Of a DNA stretch of 44,667 nt, positions 1 through 10,000 are shown piece by piece. The translations under genes and the position numbers were made by a program. Source of the DNA: an uncultured Myxococcales bacterium (GTDB lineage: Bacteria > Myxococcota_A > UBA9042); contig CAINLT010000473.1 in the NCBI GenBank assembly GCA_903850505.1, positions 1 through 44,667 of the forward strand. Reading direction: 5' to 3'. A model generated the notes under the pieces. The model was given only the letters and a program-made list of their open reading frames with translations. It did not search any database and was not told the origin of the DNA. Within the stretch, counting starts at the first letter, position 1. Every line of letters begins with the position of its first letter.

Positions 1-624
1 CGCGCGCTGGCGACGACGCACGCGATCGCGATGCTGCACGCCGTGGGCATTTCCGCGCCGACGCAGCGGATGCGCGCGTATCCGCATGAGTTGTCCGGCG
101 GGATGCGCCAACGCGTCGTGCTCGCGATGGCGCTCCTGTGCCAGCCGGATGTGCTGCTGGCCGACGAACCGACAACCGCGCTGGACGTGACGATCCAGGC
201 GCAAGTGCTCCAGCTGATCCGGGACCAACAGGCGCAGACCGGGATGGCGGTCGTGCTCGTGACGCACGACATGGGCGTGGTGGCGCACATGGCCGACGAC
301 GTGGCGGTGCTGTATGCCGGCTTGGTCGTGGAGCGCGCTTCGGTCGGCGAGCTCTTCGCGGCGCCGCGCCACCCGTACACGCGCGCGCTGCTGGCGAGCA
401 TCCCGGCGACAGAAAGCCGCGGCCAACGGCTGCATGCGATCGCGGGGACACCGCCAAGTCCCGCTGCGCGACCGCCGGGCTGCGTGTTTGCGCCGCGGTG
501 CGCTTTTGTCCAGCCTGCCTGCCTGTCGGCGCGGCCGCCGGAAGAATCGCTCGCCGCGGACCGGACGGTGCGCTGCTTTCGCCACGCGGACCTCGCAGAA
601 TCGGCGGAGCAGGCCCATGGCTGA
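1..624 (+). CDS. Peptide-type ABC transporter ATP-binding protein, DppD/OppD-like (5' end outside window)
   Basis: ATPase subunit that would power uptake of di- or oligopeptides (possibly nickel) through an inner-membrane permease pair. The frame is open from base 1, so the gene is truncated and the Walker A motif lies outside; about 207 residues remain of a family that usually has 320-330. Visible are the ABC signature LSGGMRQR, Walker B ending [11 protein letters not shown], the H-loop in LVTHDMG, and the C-terminal oligopeptide/dipeptide extension with its PPGC...PRC cysteine pattern. It overlaps the next ATPase gene by 8 bases, as expected for a translationally coupled DppD-DppF pair. Substrate cannot be assigned because the binding protein and permeases are not in view. 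Confidence 0.93.
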   Translation, partial: RALATTHAIAMLHAVGISAPTQRMRAYPHELSGGMRQRVVLAMALLCQPDVLLADEPTTALDVTIQAQVLQLIRDQQAQTGMAVVLVTHDMGVVAHMADDVAVLYAGLVVERASVGELFAAPRHPYTRALLASIPATESRGQRLHAIAGTPPSPAARPPGCVFAPRCAFVQPACLSARPPEESLAADRTVRCFRHADLAESAEQAHG

Positions 625-1618
625 ACTCCTCGCGCAACTGACGGACGTGAGCGTGCACTTTCCCGTGCGCGCCGGGCTGCTGCTGCCGCGCGAAGTGGCC
701 CGCGTGCGCGCGGTCGAGCGCGTGTCCCTGGACATCCACAAGGGCGAGGCGCTCGGGCTGGTCGGCGAGTCGGGATCGGGCAAGTCGACGACCGGGCGCG
801 CGCTGCTGCGCCTGCAGGATGTGACGACCGGACGCGTGCAGTTTGCCGGGCAGGACATCACGCACTGGCAACGGCGGGAATTGCAGGCGATCCGCCGGCG
901 GATGACGGTGGTCTTCCAGGACCCGGAGGCGTCGTGCAATCCGCGGATGCGCATCGGCGACGCGGTGGCGGAACCGCTGCGGGTGCATGAACGCCTGACG
1001 AAGGCGGAACTGCAGCGGCGAGTCGGCGCGCTGCTCGATCAGGTCGGGCTGGACACGAGCTTCGCGCTGCGCTGGCCGCACGAGCTGTCCGGAGGGCAAC
1101 GCCAGCGAGTCGGGATCGCGCGCGCGCTGGCCACCGACCCGGAGCTCATCGTGCTGGACGAGCCGATCTCCGCGCTGGACGTGTCGATCCAGGCCCAAGT
1201 GCTCAACCTGCTGGACGATCTGCGCAAACAGCGCGGACTTTCCTACCTCTTCATCGCCCACGATCTCGGCGCCGTGGCGCATTTGTGCGATCGCGTCGCG
1301 GTGATGTACCTCGGCCGCGTGGTGGAGCAAGGCGAAGTCGGCGATGTGATCGATGCGCCGCTCCACCCGTACACGCAGGCGCTCCTGCGCAGCGTGCCCC
1401 TGCACGATCCGATCGCCGCGCGCGCCCGTGGCCTGCAGGTGCTGGACGGCGAAATTCCCAGCCCGCTCGCGCCCCCGTCCGGCTGCGCTTTCCATCCGCG
1501 CTGCCGATCGGCGATCGCAGAATGCCGCCAGCTGCCGCCGGAGCTCGCAGCGCTGCCGACCCGCCAAGTAGCCTGTCCCATCGCGATCCGGACGGCGCAA
1601 CTGCCGATCGCATCTTGA
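617..1618 (+). CDS. Peptide-type ABC transporter ATP-binding protein, DppF/OppF-like
   Basis: Second ATPase of the peptide-type importer, 333 residues, normal family length. Walker [10 protein letters not shown], signature LSGGQRQR, Walker [13 protein letters not shown] and H-loop FIAHDLG are all present, followed by the C-terminal peptide-transporter extension with cysteines (GCAFHPRC). I chose the ATG at 617 because it overlaps the end of the upstream ATPase by 8 bases and gives a normal N-terminus; the frame is open further upstream, but that stretch is the antisense-like reading of the previous gene. DppF/OppF proteins pair with DppD/OppD as a heterodimer. The stop codon lies inside the -35 box of the rpsA promoter, so the operon ends here. 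Substrate is unknown. Confidence 0.95.
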   Translation: MAELLAQLTDVSVHFPVRAGLLLPREVARVRAVERVSLDIHKGEALGLVGESGSGKSTTGRALLRLQDVTTGRVQFAGQDITHWQRRELQAIRRRMTVVFQDPEASCNPRMRIGDAVAEPLRVHERLTKAELQRRVGALLDQVGLDTSFALRWPHELSGGQRQRVGIARALATDPELIVLDEPISALDVSIQAQVLNLLDDLRKQRGLSYLFIAHDLGAVAHLCDRVAVMYLGRVVEQGEVGDVIDAPLHPYTQALLRSVPLHDPIAARARGLQVLDGEIPSPLAPPSGCAFHPRCRSAIAECRQLPPELAALPTRQVACPIAIRTAQLPIAS

Positions 1619-1642
1619 CTTCTCGTCGGTTTTGGGTAGAAT
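1615..1642 (+). promoter_or_regulatory. Sigma-70-type promoter for rpsA
   Basis: TTGACT at 1615-1620, 16-base spacer, TAGAAT at 1637-1642. The -35 box contains the TGA stop of the preceding ABC gene. Predicted transcription start is near 1649, giving an rpsA leader of about 110 bases, in which I see no clear structured element. Confidence 0.75.
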
Positions 1643-1759
1643 CTTGCGCCCTTGCCTCGGCGAGGAATGCGCCTGCTTCGCGAACTTTGAACAACGGAAA
1701 CGCCGCAATGGCCAGATTGGCCAGCGGACGTGCGAACGGCGGACACAAAAGGATTGGAA

Positions 1760-3457
1760 ATGGCAGAGCAAGACAACACCATGGGATTTGCTGAAGACCT
1801 GGACTTTGAAGCAGCGTTCCTTGATTGGGAAAAGCAGCAAAATGTCCTGGAGGGCGAGATCGTCCGCGGCACCGTCCTGTCGGTGAACAAAGATTTTGTT
1901 ATCGTCGACATCAAGTACAAGTCTGAAGGTCAGATTCCTGTTCAGGAATTCATTGACATGGATGGCGTCGTTACGGTCAAGGCCGGCGACGAAATCGACG
2001 TGTACGTTGAGAACCGCGAGAACGACAATGGCCTCGTCGAACTGTCCAAGGAGAAGGCTGACCGCCTGAAGATCTGGGACGAAATCGCCGAAGCCTGCGA
2101 GAACGAAGAACTCGTGGAAGGCGTCATCACGGCGCGCGTCAAGGGCGGCCTCACGGTCGACATCGGCGTCAAGGCGTTCCTGCCCGGCTCCCAGGTGGAT
2201 CTGCGCCCCGTGCGCAACCTGGAGAAGTACATCGGCCAGCGCTTCCACTTCAAGGTCATCAAGTTCAACAAGAAGCGCGGCAACATCGTGCTGTCGCGTC
2301 GCGCCCTGCTCGAGAAGCAGCGCGAGGCCTTGAAGAGCCAGACCCTGAACAAGCTGGAAGTCGGTATGGTTGTTGACGGTATCGTCAAGAACATCACCGA
2401 ATACGGCGCGTTCATCGACCTGGGCGGCATCGACGGCCTCCTGCACATCACCGACATGAGCTACGCGCGGGTCAACCACCCGTCGGAACTCTTTGAAGTG
2501 GGCCAGGAAGTGAAAGTGAAGGTCCTCAAGTACGACGCCGATCGCGAGCGCGTCTCCTTGGGCCTGAAGCAGAACAGCGAAGATCCGTGGATGAACATCG
2601 AAGCGCGCTACGCCATTGGCCAGCGCGTCAAGGGCAAGGTCGTCTCCTTGACCGACTACGGCGCGTTCATCGAGCTGGAAGGCGGCGTGGAAGGCCTGAT
2701 TCACATCAGCGAAATGTCCTGGACCAAGCGCGTCAAGCACCCGTCCAAGGTGCTCTCGCTGGGCGACGAAGTGGAAGCGCAGATCCTCGAGATCGACTCC
2801 CGCGGCAAGCGCATCTCGCTGGGCATGAAGCAGATTGAGCAGAATCCGTGGGACGTGCTCGCGAGCACCTACCCGGTGGGCACGAAGGTCAAGGGTGTTG
2901 TTCGCAACATCACCAACTTCGGCATCTTCATCGGCATCGAAGACGGTATCGACGGCCTTTGCCACGTGACCGACCTGTCCTGGTCGCACAAGGTCAAGCA
3001 CCCGCAGGATATCTTCAAGAAGGGCGATGAAGTCGAGGCGGTTGTCCTCAACATCGACGCGGAGAAGGAGCGCTTCTCGCTCGGCATCAAGCAGATGTCG
3101 GCTGACCCGTGGAATGACGTCCCGAAGAAGTACCCGCGTGGCTCGGTCCATGAGGGCACGGTCTCCAAGATCCTCGACTTCGGCGCCATCGTCGAACTCG
3201 ACGACTTCATCGAAGGCTTCCTGCACATCTCGGAAATCGCCGAAGAGAAAGTGGAGAACATCCACAACGCTCTGAAAGAAGGCGACAAGACCAAGGTGAA
3301 GGTCATCTCGATCATCCCGGAAGAACGCAAGCTCGGTCTCTCGATCAAGCGCGTCGGCCAGGATGACGACGACTACAGCTACGAGCCCGCCGCTGCTGGT
3401 CCGACGACCATCGGCGACCTCGTTCGCGAGAAGTTTGGCGACCTGAAGCTGTCGTAA
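1760..3457 (+). CDS. rpsA: 30S ribosomal protein S1
   Basis: RNA-binding ribosomal protein that helps the 30S subunit capture and unfold mRNA. The product has 565 residues and six S1 (OB-fold) repeats, approximately 30-100, 115-180, 198-270, 283-355, 370-440 and 455-525; the last four are the most alike (GxV..i.dYGAFI.L..G.eGLiHiSemsw). Length matches proteobacterial S1 (about 557). I chose the ATG at 1760: AAGGA at 1749-1753 sits 6 bases upstream. An in-frame ATG at 1730 would add ten residues without a good ribosome site. The gene has its own promoter and terminator, so it is a single-gene unit. Codon use is less extreme than in neighbours, as usual for a highly expressed gene. Confidence 0.97.
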   Translation: MAEQDNTMGFAEDLDFEAAFLDWEKQQNVLEGEIVRGTVLSVNKDFVIVDIKYKSEGQIPVQEFIDMDGVVTVKAGDEIDVYVENRENDNGLVELSKEKADRLKIWDEIAEACENEELVEGVITARVKGGLTVDIGVKAFLPGSQVDLRPVRNLEKYIGQRFHFKVIKFNKKRGNIVLSRRALLEKQREALKSQTLNKLEVGMVVDGIVKNITEYGAFIDLGGIDGLLHITDMSYARVNHPSELFEVGQEVKVKVLKYDADRERVSLGLKQNSEDPWMNIEARYAIGQRVKGKVVSLTDYGAFIELEGGVEGLIHISEMSWTKRVKHPSKVLSLGDEVEAQILEIDSRGKRISLGMKQIEQNPWDVLASTYPVGTKVKGVVRNITNFGIFIGIEDGIDGLCHVTDLSWSHKVKHPQDIFKKGDEVEAVVLNIDAEKERFSLGIKQMSADPWNDVPKKYPRGSVHEGTVSKILDFGAIVELDDFIEGFLHISEIAEEKVENIHNALKEGDKTKVKVISIIPEERKLGLSIKRVGQDDDDYSYEPAAAGPTTIGDLVREKFGDLKLS

Positions 3458-3474
3458 GTCAGCCAAGTGCCCAA

Positions 3475-3520
3475 GCTGAAGCCCGGTCATTCGCAAGAGT
3501 GGCCGGGCTTCAGCGCTTTT
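3475..3520 (+). terminator. Rho-independent terminator after rpsA
   Basis: GCTGAAGCCCGGTCA at 3475-3489 pairs with TGGCCGGGCTTCAGC at 3500-3514 (15 pairs including one G-U), with a 10-base loop, followed by GCTTTT. It lies between converging genes and could also slow transcription coming from the minus strand, but there is no T-run on that side. Confidence 0.88.
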
Positions 3521-3522
3521 GG

Positions 3523-4260
3523 CTACTGCCCAGTCGGCGTCGGGTCGCTGCTTTCGCCGCAATCCATGCCCCCGCTCGCCAAGCAGGCGCATGCGGGCTG
3601 GCCGTTGTTGCACAGCCCAATCGTGTTGGCGCGACCGTGCCCCTGCGCGAGGTCCAGCTGGCGAGTCCAATCCGCTGCGCCATCACCGTCGATCGCCCGC
3701 GTCCAGCTCGACGCTGCGCCGCCCGTCTCGGGTAGATACTGGTGGCGAAACAGCAGCTCGTTCGCAGCCGTACGCAGCTCCAGGCTCGCGCCACCGTCGG
3801 GCAACTTGAGCAGGTGGTCCAGCCGCACTTCGTCAGCTCCGGGCGGCCATTGGGTCAGCGCGCTCGTGCTGCCGACAAGCACGATCAGATGCTGCGGATC
3901 CAGGCAGGTCTGCCCGGCGATCTGGCCGCGCACCTGACCGTCGACAAGCAGTTGCGCGCCGGCGAGGTGCACCGCCTCGCTGCCCGTGGCCAGCGTCAAC
4001 TCCAGGACTTCATCGCGACCGTTGGACTTGCCGTCGCCGTCAATGTCCAGCCCGCCAGGCCGCACGAGATACTCGTTCAGCACGACTTCGCCAGCGCTCG
4101 CCGGCCGACACGCCGGCGATACCGGATCGGGCAGCACCACGGCGCCACCCGCACCGATCTGCGGCAATGGCTGCAATCCCGCCGCCGTCGGCGGTTCAAG
4201 CGCCGCGTGACAAGCGCCCGTCAGCAGAAGAAGACCAAACACCCAGCCATTGCGCACCAT
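3523..4260 (-). CDS. Predicted lipoprotein with lamin-tail-like domain
   Basis: Exported protein of 245 residues. The N-terminus has a short hydrophobic signal and a lipobox-like LLTGAC with Cys17 (the -3 residue Thr is slightly off consensus). The rest resembles bacterial lamin-tail domains: a strand with VVLNEYLVRP, an EF-hand-like loop D-I-D-G-D-G-K-S-N-G-R-D-E, then the characteristic E-L-x-L...L.G..L.VDG strands. Such domains occur in extracellular proteins of many bacteria; no enzymatic residues are evident. The ATG at 4260 is preferred over GTG at 4266 because GGAGG (4266-4270) lies 5 bases before it. It converges on rpsA. Function is unknown; the Ca-binding reading of the loop is inference. 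Confidence 0.8.
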   Translation of the reverse strand: MVRNGWVFGLLLLTGACHAALEPPTAAGLQPLPQIGAGGAVVLPDPVSPACRPASAGEVVLNEYLVRPGGLDIDGDGKSNGRDEVLELTLATGSEAVHLAGAQLLVDGQVRGQIAGQTCLDPQHLIVLVGSTSALTQWPPGADEVRLDHLLKLPDGGASLELRTAANELLFRHQYLPETGGAASSWTRAIDGDGAADWTRQLDLAQGHGRANTIGLCNNGQPACACLASGGMDCGESSDPTPTGQ

Positions 4261-4264
4261 CGCC

Positions 4265-4270
4265 ACCTCC
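4265..4270 (-). promoter_or_regulatory. Shine-Dalgarno site deciding the start of the lamin-tail lipoprotein
   Basis: GGAGGT read on the minus strand, 4 bases before the ATG at 4260 (GGAGG to ATG: 5 bases). It overlaps the alternative GTG at 4266, which is therefore unlikely to be the start. Confidence 0.7.
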
Positions 4271-4347
4271 GTCCAGCACGTTGTAGTAGCTGGCTAGATG
4301 GTATTCGGGCGCTGGCGGTTTTTGCCGCGGGGCTGGCGTGAAAAAAG

Positions 4348-6198
4348 TTACTTGGCGGGAGCGGCAGCGGGCGCGGCCGGAGCGGCAGGCGCAGCAGGAG
4401 CGGCTTCCGGGGCCTTGGCCGGCGCCTTGGGCAGTTCCGGCATCTTGCCACCGAGCTGCTGGGCAAGCTGGTACAGCAGGATGTCGAAGTCCCAAATCCA
4501 CGGCTGCGCGGCCGGCAGATCCTGAATCATCAGCTGCTGCGTGTGGTAGATCGCCTTCATCAGCTCGAGGTCCGGCTTGGCCAGGAACTTGATGCCGCTC
4601 ATCGCGATCTGCCGCAGCGTCACGTCGTTGGCGGTCGTGTGTTCCATCGCGCCCAGCAGCTCCGGCAGCACCTTGGCGCCCTTGACGCCCAACTGCACCA
4701 GCATGACCGCCGCCTTCTCCTTGGCCACGGCATCGCCGTTCTTCAGGAAGCCCGCGTAGCAGCCCAGCAGCGCGGCCTGCTTGTCCGGCGCCGTGTCTTC
4801 CTGCTTCTTGCACTCTTCCACGACCTTGATGCGCGCGGTGATCGTCGGATCCGCGATCGCGCCGGTGATGTTCTTGTCCGTGGCGACCTGCGCCGTCCAC
4901 TCGCCGAGGTGCGCGGTGTCAACGTTGTACGCCAGCGCCGGCAGGAACTCGCCGCGATCGGTCTCCGAGGATTCCTTGAAGATCTGCAGCAGCGTCTTCC
5001 ACGCGTCCGGCGCGCCCGAGAACGCCAAGCCGAGCGCCGGGTGGACGCGCTGCTCACGCGCGAGGTTGCCGTTCTTGCCGATCGCCAGGATCTCGGCCGC
5101 CACCGGCGTCAGGCCATCGCCCATCGCGGACAGCGCCCAGGTCGAGAGCTGGATGCGGCTCGTCACGTAGCCCGCCCACGGCAGCGCCTTGTTGACGATC
5201 TTGAACGTCGCGGGGGTCTTCTCTTCGCTCACGTCCAGCGGCTTGCCGATCGACGCCAGGATCGCTGACGCGGTCGAGGGCAGGTGCAGATCGGCGAGGA
5301 CCTGCATCATCTTCGGACCTTCCTGCCATTCCCAGCTGAACAGACCGGCCTTCTTGGACCACTCTTCAAACGCCGGATCCTTCATCGTGTAGATGCCCAT
5401 GACCTTGTCGGCCACTTTCTGCTTGGGCATCGTCGCCAGCGCGATGCGCGCCGCGCCATAGGTCTCAGCGCGGACTGCATCGCGCTGGTAGAGGCCGTGA
5501 ATGTAGGCGGCAAAGGCCGCTTCGTTCTGCGTCTTCATCTCGGCGAGGTACTGAATCGCCTTGATGTTCACGTCAACCGTCTGCTGCGCCGGATCGGTAT
5601 CCGCCAGCTCGATCAGCAGATCCTCGTACTTGGCGCGCGCGTTGGCGTCCGACAGGCACAGGAACAGCGCTTCCACCAGCGGCGCGCGGGCGGCGCCCTG
5701 CGTCACCTTCTTGATCGACGCGGCCAACGCAGCGGCGACGTTCTCGCCGGGCGTCCACGGGTCGGACGTGTCCATGCTCTCCAGGCGCCAAGTGCGGAAC
5801 GTCGTGGCGATTTGGCTCGCGGCGTCGTTGTTGCTCAAGCCGGCCAGCAGGATCTTCTCCGAGCGCTCGCGCAGCTTCCCGCCAGCGCGACCGACGTTTT
5901 CAACCGTCTCGATGACCAGCGGCCGATACTTCGGCTCATTCATGGCCTTGCTGAGACGCTCAAACACGCGATCATCATTGCATTTCTGCTGATCCTTGGT
6001 GTTGAGCTTCTTGATCGCGTCCAGGGCGCCCTTGCGGTCCTCGGGCGACTCCGACTTTTCCAGCACGAGGCTGTAGTAGCGGCACGACTTCTCGCCCCGC
6101 TGGCAACCGCTCAGCGTTGTAACGGCGGCAAGCGCCAGAAGCGCCAGCGTGCGCAAGGGAAGTACGCGGCGGGAAATCTCGGGACTGCGAAGGGACAT
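4348..6198 (-). CDS. Conserved-type 616-residue lipoprotein, helical (HEAT-like)
   Basis: Predicted lipoprotein: basic N-terminus, hydrophobic stretch and lipobox TLSGC with Cys32; Gln follows the Cys, so outer-membrane sorting is likely by the E. coli rule. The body is rich in Ala, Leu and Lys and reads as successive amphipathic helices with HEAT-like character (for example around 100-260 and 500-560). The last roughly 30 residues are an Ala/Pro-rich tail (PAAPAAPAAPA). I recognise no catalytic motif and cannot name the family. The frame is open back to 6333, but the sigma-70 promoter at 6281-6309 lies inside that extension. The ATG at 6198 has AGG 8 bases upstream and starts exactly at a signal peptide. 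It has its own promoter and no close operon partner. Confidence 0.82.
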   Translation of the reverse strand: MSLRSPEISRRVLPLRTLALLALAAVTTLSGCQRGEKSCRYYSLVLEKSESPEDRKGALDAIKKLNTKDQQKCNDDRVFERLSKAMNEPKYRPLVIETVENVGRAGGKLRERSEKILLAGLSNNDAASQIATTFRTWRLESMDTSDPWTPGENVAAALAASIKKVTQGAARAPLVEALFLCLSDANARAKYEDLLIELADTDPAQQTVDVNIKAIQYLAEMKTQNEAAFAAYIHGLYQRDAVRAETYGAARIALATMPKQKVADKVMGIYTMKDPAFEEWSKKAGLFSWEWQEGPKMMQVLADLHLPSTASAILASIGKPLDVSEEKTPATFKIVNKALPWAGYVTSRIQLSTWALSAMGDGLTPVAAEILAIGKNGNLAREQRVHPALGLAFSGAPDAWKTLLQIFKESSETDRGEFLPALAYNVDTAHLGEWTAQVATDKNITGAIADPTITARIKVVEECKKQEDTAPDKQAALLGCYAGFLKNGDAVAKEKAAVMLVQLGVKGAKVLPELLGAMEHTTANDVTLRQIAMSGIKFLAKPDLELMKAIYHTQQLMIQDLPAAQPWIWDFDILLYQLAQQLGGKMPELPKAPAKAPEAAPAAPAAPAAPAAAPAK

Positions 6199-6280
6199 CT
6201 GCAAACCTGCCGTGGATGGATGCTGTGACGGATTTTGGACGCAAAAAGCGGACGGCGGGCGGGCCCGCGACGCGCGTGGG

Positions 6281-6309
6281 ATAATAGTCGTCGGATGGCA
6301 AAGCGTCAA
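6281..6309 (-). promoter_or_regulatory. Sigma-70-type promoter for the 616-residue lipoprotein
   Basis: On the minus strand TTGACG (6309-6304), 17-base spacer, TATTAT (6286-6281). The best-matching promoter in the window. Predicted start near 6274, leaving about 75 bases before the ATG at 6198. Confidence 0.82.
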
Positions 6310-6416
6310 GGCATTGAATGGCAGTCGTTTCACGGAGTTACATGGTTGGGCATTGGAATCATGCAGCTTGACGGCGGATCTTCCGCTTCTGTCACAGAAA
6401 CGCTAGACTGGTCGCC

Positions 6417-6926
6417 ATGCGCAGCCGTTTCATTCGCCCCGTCGTTTTGTCCATTCTGGCCACCGTCCTGCCGCTGCATGCCACGGCGTGGGCAGAAGAT
6501 TCTGAAACCGCTCAGGAAGCCCCAGAAGCGCCGGTCACGCGTGGCGAACTGGAGCTGGCCGTCGGCCCGCTCGCTGAACCGCTGCAGCGCCGACTGGTCT
6601 TCCGCAATGACCAGAATCTGTATGACGTCTGGCTGATTTCCAAGCTCGACTTTGAGAAGACGTCCGAGATCTACCGCCAAGCCATCAGCGCAAAGCGGCC
6701 TCTTTCCGGCGGATTGCGGATCGAGCGCTGGACTTGGATTGAACCCGATCGCTCGTACGTACTGGACGTCGCGGGCGGCGAGAAGCCGTATCGCCTGCGC
6801 CTGACCCGCCATCTGGGCGGCTCGCTGCTGGAACTGGAGAACGCCGGTGCGGCACGCGATGCGCCGCGCTGGGCACCGCCGTACCGGCCGCGGCCGGTGC
6901 TCCTGCCGCACGGCATGACGCGCTAA
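6417..6926 (+). CDS. Exported protein of unknown function, 169 residues
   Basis: The N-terminus is a classical signal peptide (MRSRFIRP, hydrophobic core, A-W-A before Glu-Asp at about 26), so the product is periplasmic or secreted after cleavage. The mature part is about 143 residues, charged and mixed alpha/beta, with no cysteine, no repeats and no motif I recognise; the C-terminus is Pro/Arg-rich (RWAPPYRPRP). The start codon at 6417 fits the signal peptide, although the ribosome site is weak. It is divergent from the lipoprotein promoter at 6281-6309. I found no convincing plus-strand promoter in the 6199-6416 gap; TTGACG at 6368 has no correctly spaced -10 box. Confidence 0.72.
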   Translation: MRSRFIRPVVLSILATVLPLHATAWAEDSETAQEAPEAPVTRGELELAVGPLAEPLQRRLVFRNDQNLYDVWLISKLDFEKTSEIYRQAISAKRPLSGGLRIERWTWIEPDRSYVLDVAGGEKPYRLRLTRHLGGSLLELENAGAARDAPRWAPPYRPRPVLLPHGMTR

Positions 6927-6931
6927 ACCAA

Positions 6932-6987
6932 CCAGCCAAGTCGCACCGTGTGACTGTGCCAGAAGCACCTGCTGACTTTCTGGCTGG
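6932..6987 (+). terminator. Possible hairpin between converging genes
   Basis: CCAGCCA (6932-6938) can pair with TGGCTGG (6981-6987) in the 139-base gap between converging genes. The loop is long and there is no T-run, so this is only a candidate. Nothing else is evident in the gap. Confidence 0.2.
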
Positions 6988-7065
6988 GCCGCCAAGTGCG
7001 TCCGCCCGCGGCGATGCGCACAGCGACGCCCATGCGCGGTTCATCGACCGATCGTGTCGCAACGC

Positions 7066-10000
7066 CTAAGGCGGCTGGCACGCATGGTCCCACTTCAGCC
7101 ACACGGACCGCAGGACGCCCGTCGCGTCGATCGGCTCTGCGAGCCACGTCGTCGCGCTCTTCGCGCCAGCTATCGCCGCGGGCATGCCAAAGATCGCCAT
7201 CTGCGGCGCAGGCTGCGCGGTCACGGCGATGTCCACGTCGAGCGCCACGTGGCGTGCAGCAACCGGATTCTGCAGGGACGTCGCCAGCAGGAGGCGATCC
7301 GTCTCGTCTTTGGCGCCAAGCAACTGCAACCGACCGCTCAGGCCGAGGTTAGCGGCGCTCTGCGTCCAACCTTCATACGGACCAAAATCGTAGTGCCAAA
7401 GCGAGCTCGGTGAACCGGCGCAGGCATAGACGACGCGGCCCCAGACGCCATCCCAACTCAGCGCGCTGCCGGGATGCCAGACCGGCACGTCGCCGGTGAT
7501 GGGTGTGGTGGACGGATCGGCGCCCTGCCACAGCAGCGTCTTGGCCAGCTTGTTCAGGTCGATGAGCCAGAGTTGCGCGACGCTGGTCTCCGGCTGGCTG
7601 CCCAAGGCGAACCATTGCCCCGGCAACGCACCCGGCGCGATCGCCGCATCAGGCCGCAGCGGCGGGAGCGCCTGCAGCTGCGCCGAGGAAGCCATCTGCC
7701 AGATTCCCGTCTTGAGGTCGAGGCGTTCGGCGCCAGGCGCGGGCGGCTGCGTTTCCAGGGCGTTCTGCCAATCGCCGCCGGCTGGCGCAGCGCTCAGGCC
7801 GCCCCATTGCAGCAGGCCCTGACCGTCCGGTTCCACGATGACGTTGGCAAACGCGCGGCCGGTCGTGCTCGTCATCGGCGATGCCGTCCATTTGCCACCG
7901 TCATGCCGCCACACGGCGCCGTCAAAGGCCGCCGCGCCAACCCGGAGGGCAGCGCCGCCAACCCGCACAACCCCCCCGCTAACCGCGTGCAGGCGCGCGC
8001 CGACAACCGGCTCGGGTCCTTCCTCGGCGGCCGTCCATTGCCCGGGCAGTCCGATCCACGTGGTCGGCAGTCCGTGGCCATCAGGCGTCTGTCCCAGCGC
8101 GGCGTAGATTTTGCCATCCTTGACCGCGACGGCGGGCGAAATGGGCGCTGGCCAGGACTGCGCGCCTGGCCCAGGCGTTGAACTCGGACCCGGCGCGAGG
8201 GTCGTCCAGGTTTGGCTGGCGACGGCGTACTTGCGGGTCGCCTGAGGCGTGCCGCCCTGACTCATGCCGCCGACCAGCCACACTTCGCCCGCGGCCACGT
8301 CGCACAGCAGGCGGCCGGGTTGGCCCGTCTTGCCCGGCACGCTCGGCAGCGCTTGCCACGACGCCGCACCGGCCGACAGGACGGCGAAAAACGCCTCACC
8401 GAGGACGGTCTGGCCATACGCGTACAAATCCCCAGCCGCGCTCGCACACGCGGCGACAGGTCCCACCGCTGTTGCCGGTTGTGGCACTGCGCTCGTCCAC
8501 GTCGCGGTCGCCACGTCGAGGCGTTGGGCAGTTGCCCCGGTGCCAGCCGCTGTGCCGCCGAACAGCCAGACTTGGGCCGCCGGACCCAGCCAAACGACCG
8601 CGGGCGAGAACCGATGCTGCGGCTGGTTCTTCCAGGCCGGCACCGCGGCGATCCCCGACCCGACGTCCAGCAGCACCGGCGACGCGGGCGCACCTGCGGC
8701 ATCAAGGCCACCGACCAGAAGCAACTGCGGCGGCGCACCATCGGCGACCGGCACCAGCGCCGCTCCCGCCGATCGACGCGCCAACAGCGAATTGTGGGCG
8801 ACGAGACTCCAGGTCTGCGTCGCCAGATCCAGCCGCCAGACGTCCGCGGAGCTCAGCGTCCCTACGCCCGGCAGCAGGCTATCGACAACGCCGCCGGCGA
8901 CAAACAGCGCATCCGCGTTGGCCGCCGCCGCCAGTTCCGTGCGCGCCACCGGCCGCGTCGTGAAGGCTTCCGTCGGTTCCAGCCAGGTCAGCGGCAGCAG
9001 CTCATCCGTAAGGCCATCGCAATCGTTGTCCAGCCCGTCGCACAAGGTCTCCGTGATCTGGAACGCCGGGTTGACGAAGGTGCACTGCCAGCCGCCGCCC
9101 GCACACACAAGCGTGGGCGCGCCTCCCGCGCAGACGCCTGCAGTGGGGCACGCGAGGTTCGGCGTCGCGGCAATGTCATCATCGGTCTGGCCGTCGCAGT
9201 CGTCGTCCAAGCCATTGCAGCTCTCGGCTTGGGTCTGCGGCTGGCTGCCGTCGGCGTTGGTCGAGCAGGTGACCTGACCGGCCTTGCCGCACTGCACCAC
9301 GCCGACGCCACAGACGCCGGTGCCGTCGCACGCGCTGCCGAGGAGGCTGCCCTGCCAGCCCAATTGCTCGTCCGTTTGGCCGTCGCAGTCGTCGTCCAAG
9401 CCATTGCAGGACTCCGCGCTGGCCTGGTTGCTCGGCCCGCCGGTGTGCGTGGAGCAAGTCGCGGCGCCGCTGCTGCTGCAGACGACCGATCCCGCGCCGC
9501 AGATGCCCTCGGCCGGGCATGGGGCGCCGAGCGCGAGGCCCTGGAAGTCAAAGCCCTCGTCGGTCTGGCCGTTGCAGTTGTCGTCCAGGCCGTTGCAGAT
9601 TTCCGCCTGCGCCTTGCTGCCGCTGACGCCCGGTGCGGACGAGCAAATCGCCTTGGCGTCGCCACCGCAGATGACCGTGCCGCCGCCGCAGATGCCCGTG
9701 GTTTGGCACGGTTGGCCAAGCAGGATGGCCTGCCAGGCGATTCCGTTGTCAGTCACGCCATCGCAGTCGTCGTCGAGGCCGTTGCAGCTTTCCACCTTGA
9801 CGTGCGGGTTGCTGCCGCCGACACCGCTGGAGCAGCGTGTCGCACCGGCGGACCCGCATTCCACGACGCCCAGCCCGCACTCGCCGACGCCGAGGCATGG
9901 GGAGCCGACCGGCAGGCCGTTGGAAGCGAACCCTTCGTCGACGAAGCCGTCGCAGTTGTCATCGACGCCGTTGCATTTCTCCGCCGTGGCTTGATCGTGG

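Noticed and set aside
1643..1759. Riboswitch or S1-autoregulatory structure in the rpsA leader
   Set aside because: I found no strong stem-loops or known riboswitch core by eye. Covariation analysis would be needed to propose one.
4300..4347. Inverted and direct repeats (CTGGCGG, GGCTGGCG) with T-runs as a terminator of the 616-residue lipoprotein gene
   Set aside because: The arms do not pair into a stable stem ahead of a T-run on the minus strand; the T-run comes before the GC-rich part.
6368..6409. TTGACG and TAGACT as a promoter of the 169-residue exported protein
   Set aside because: The boxes are 30 bases apart, far outside the workable spacing.
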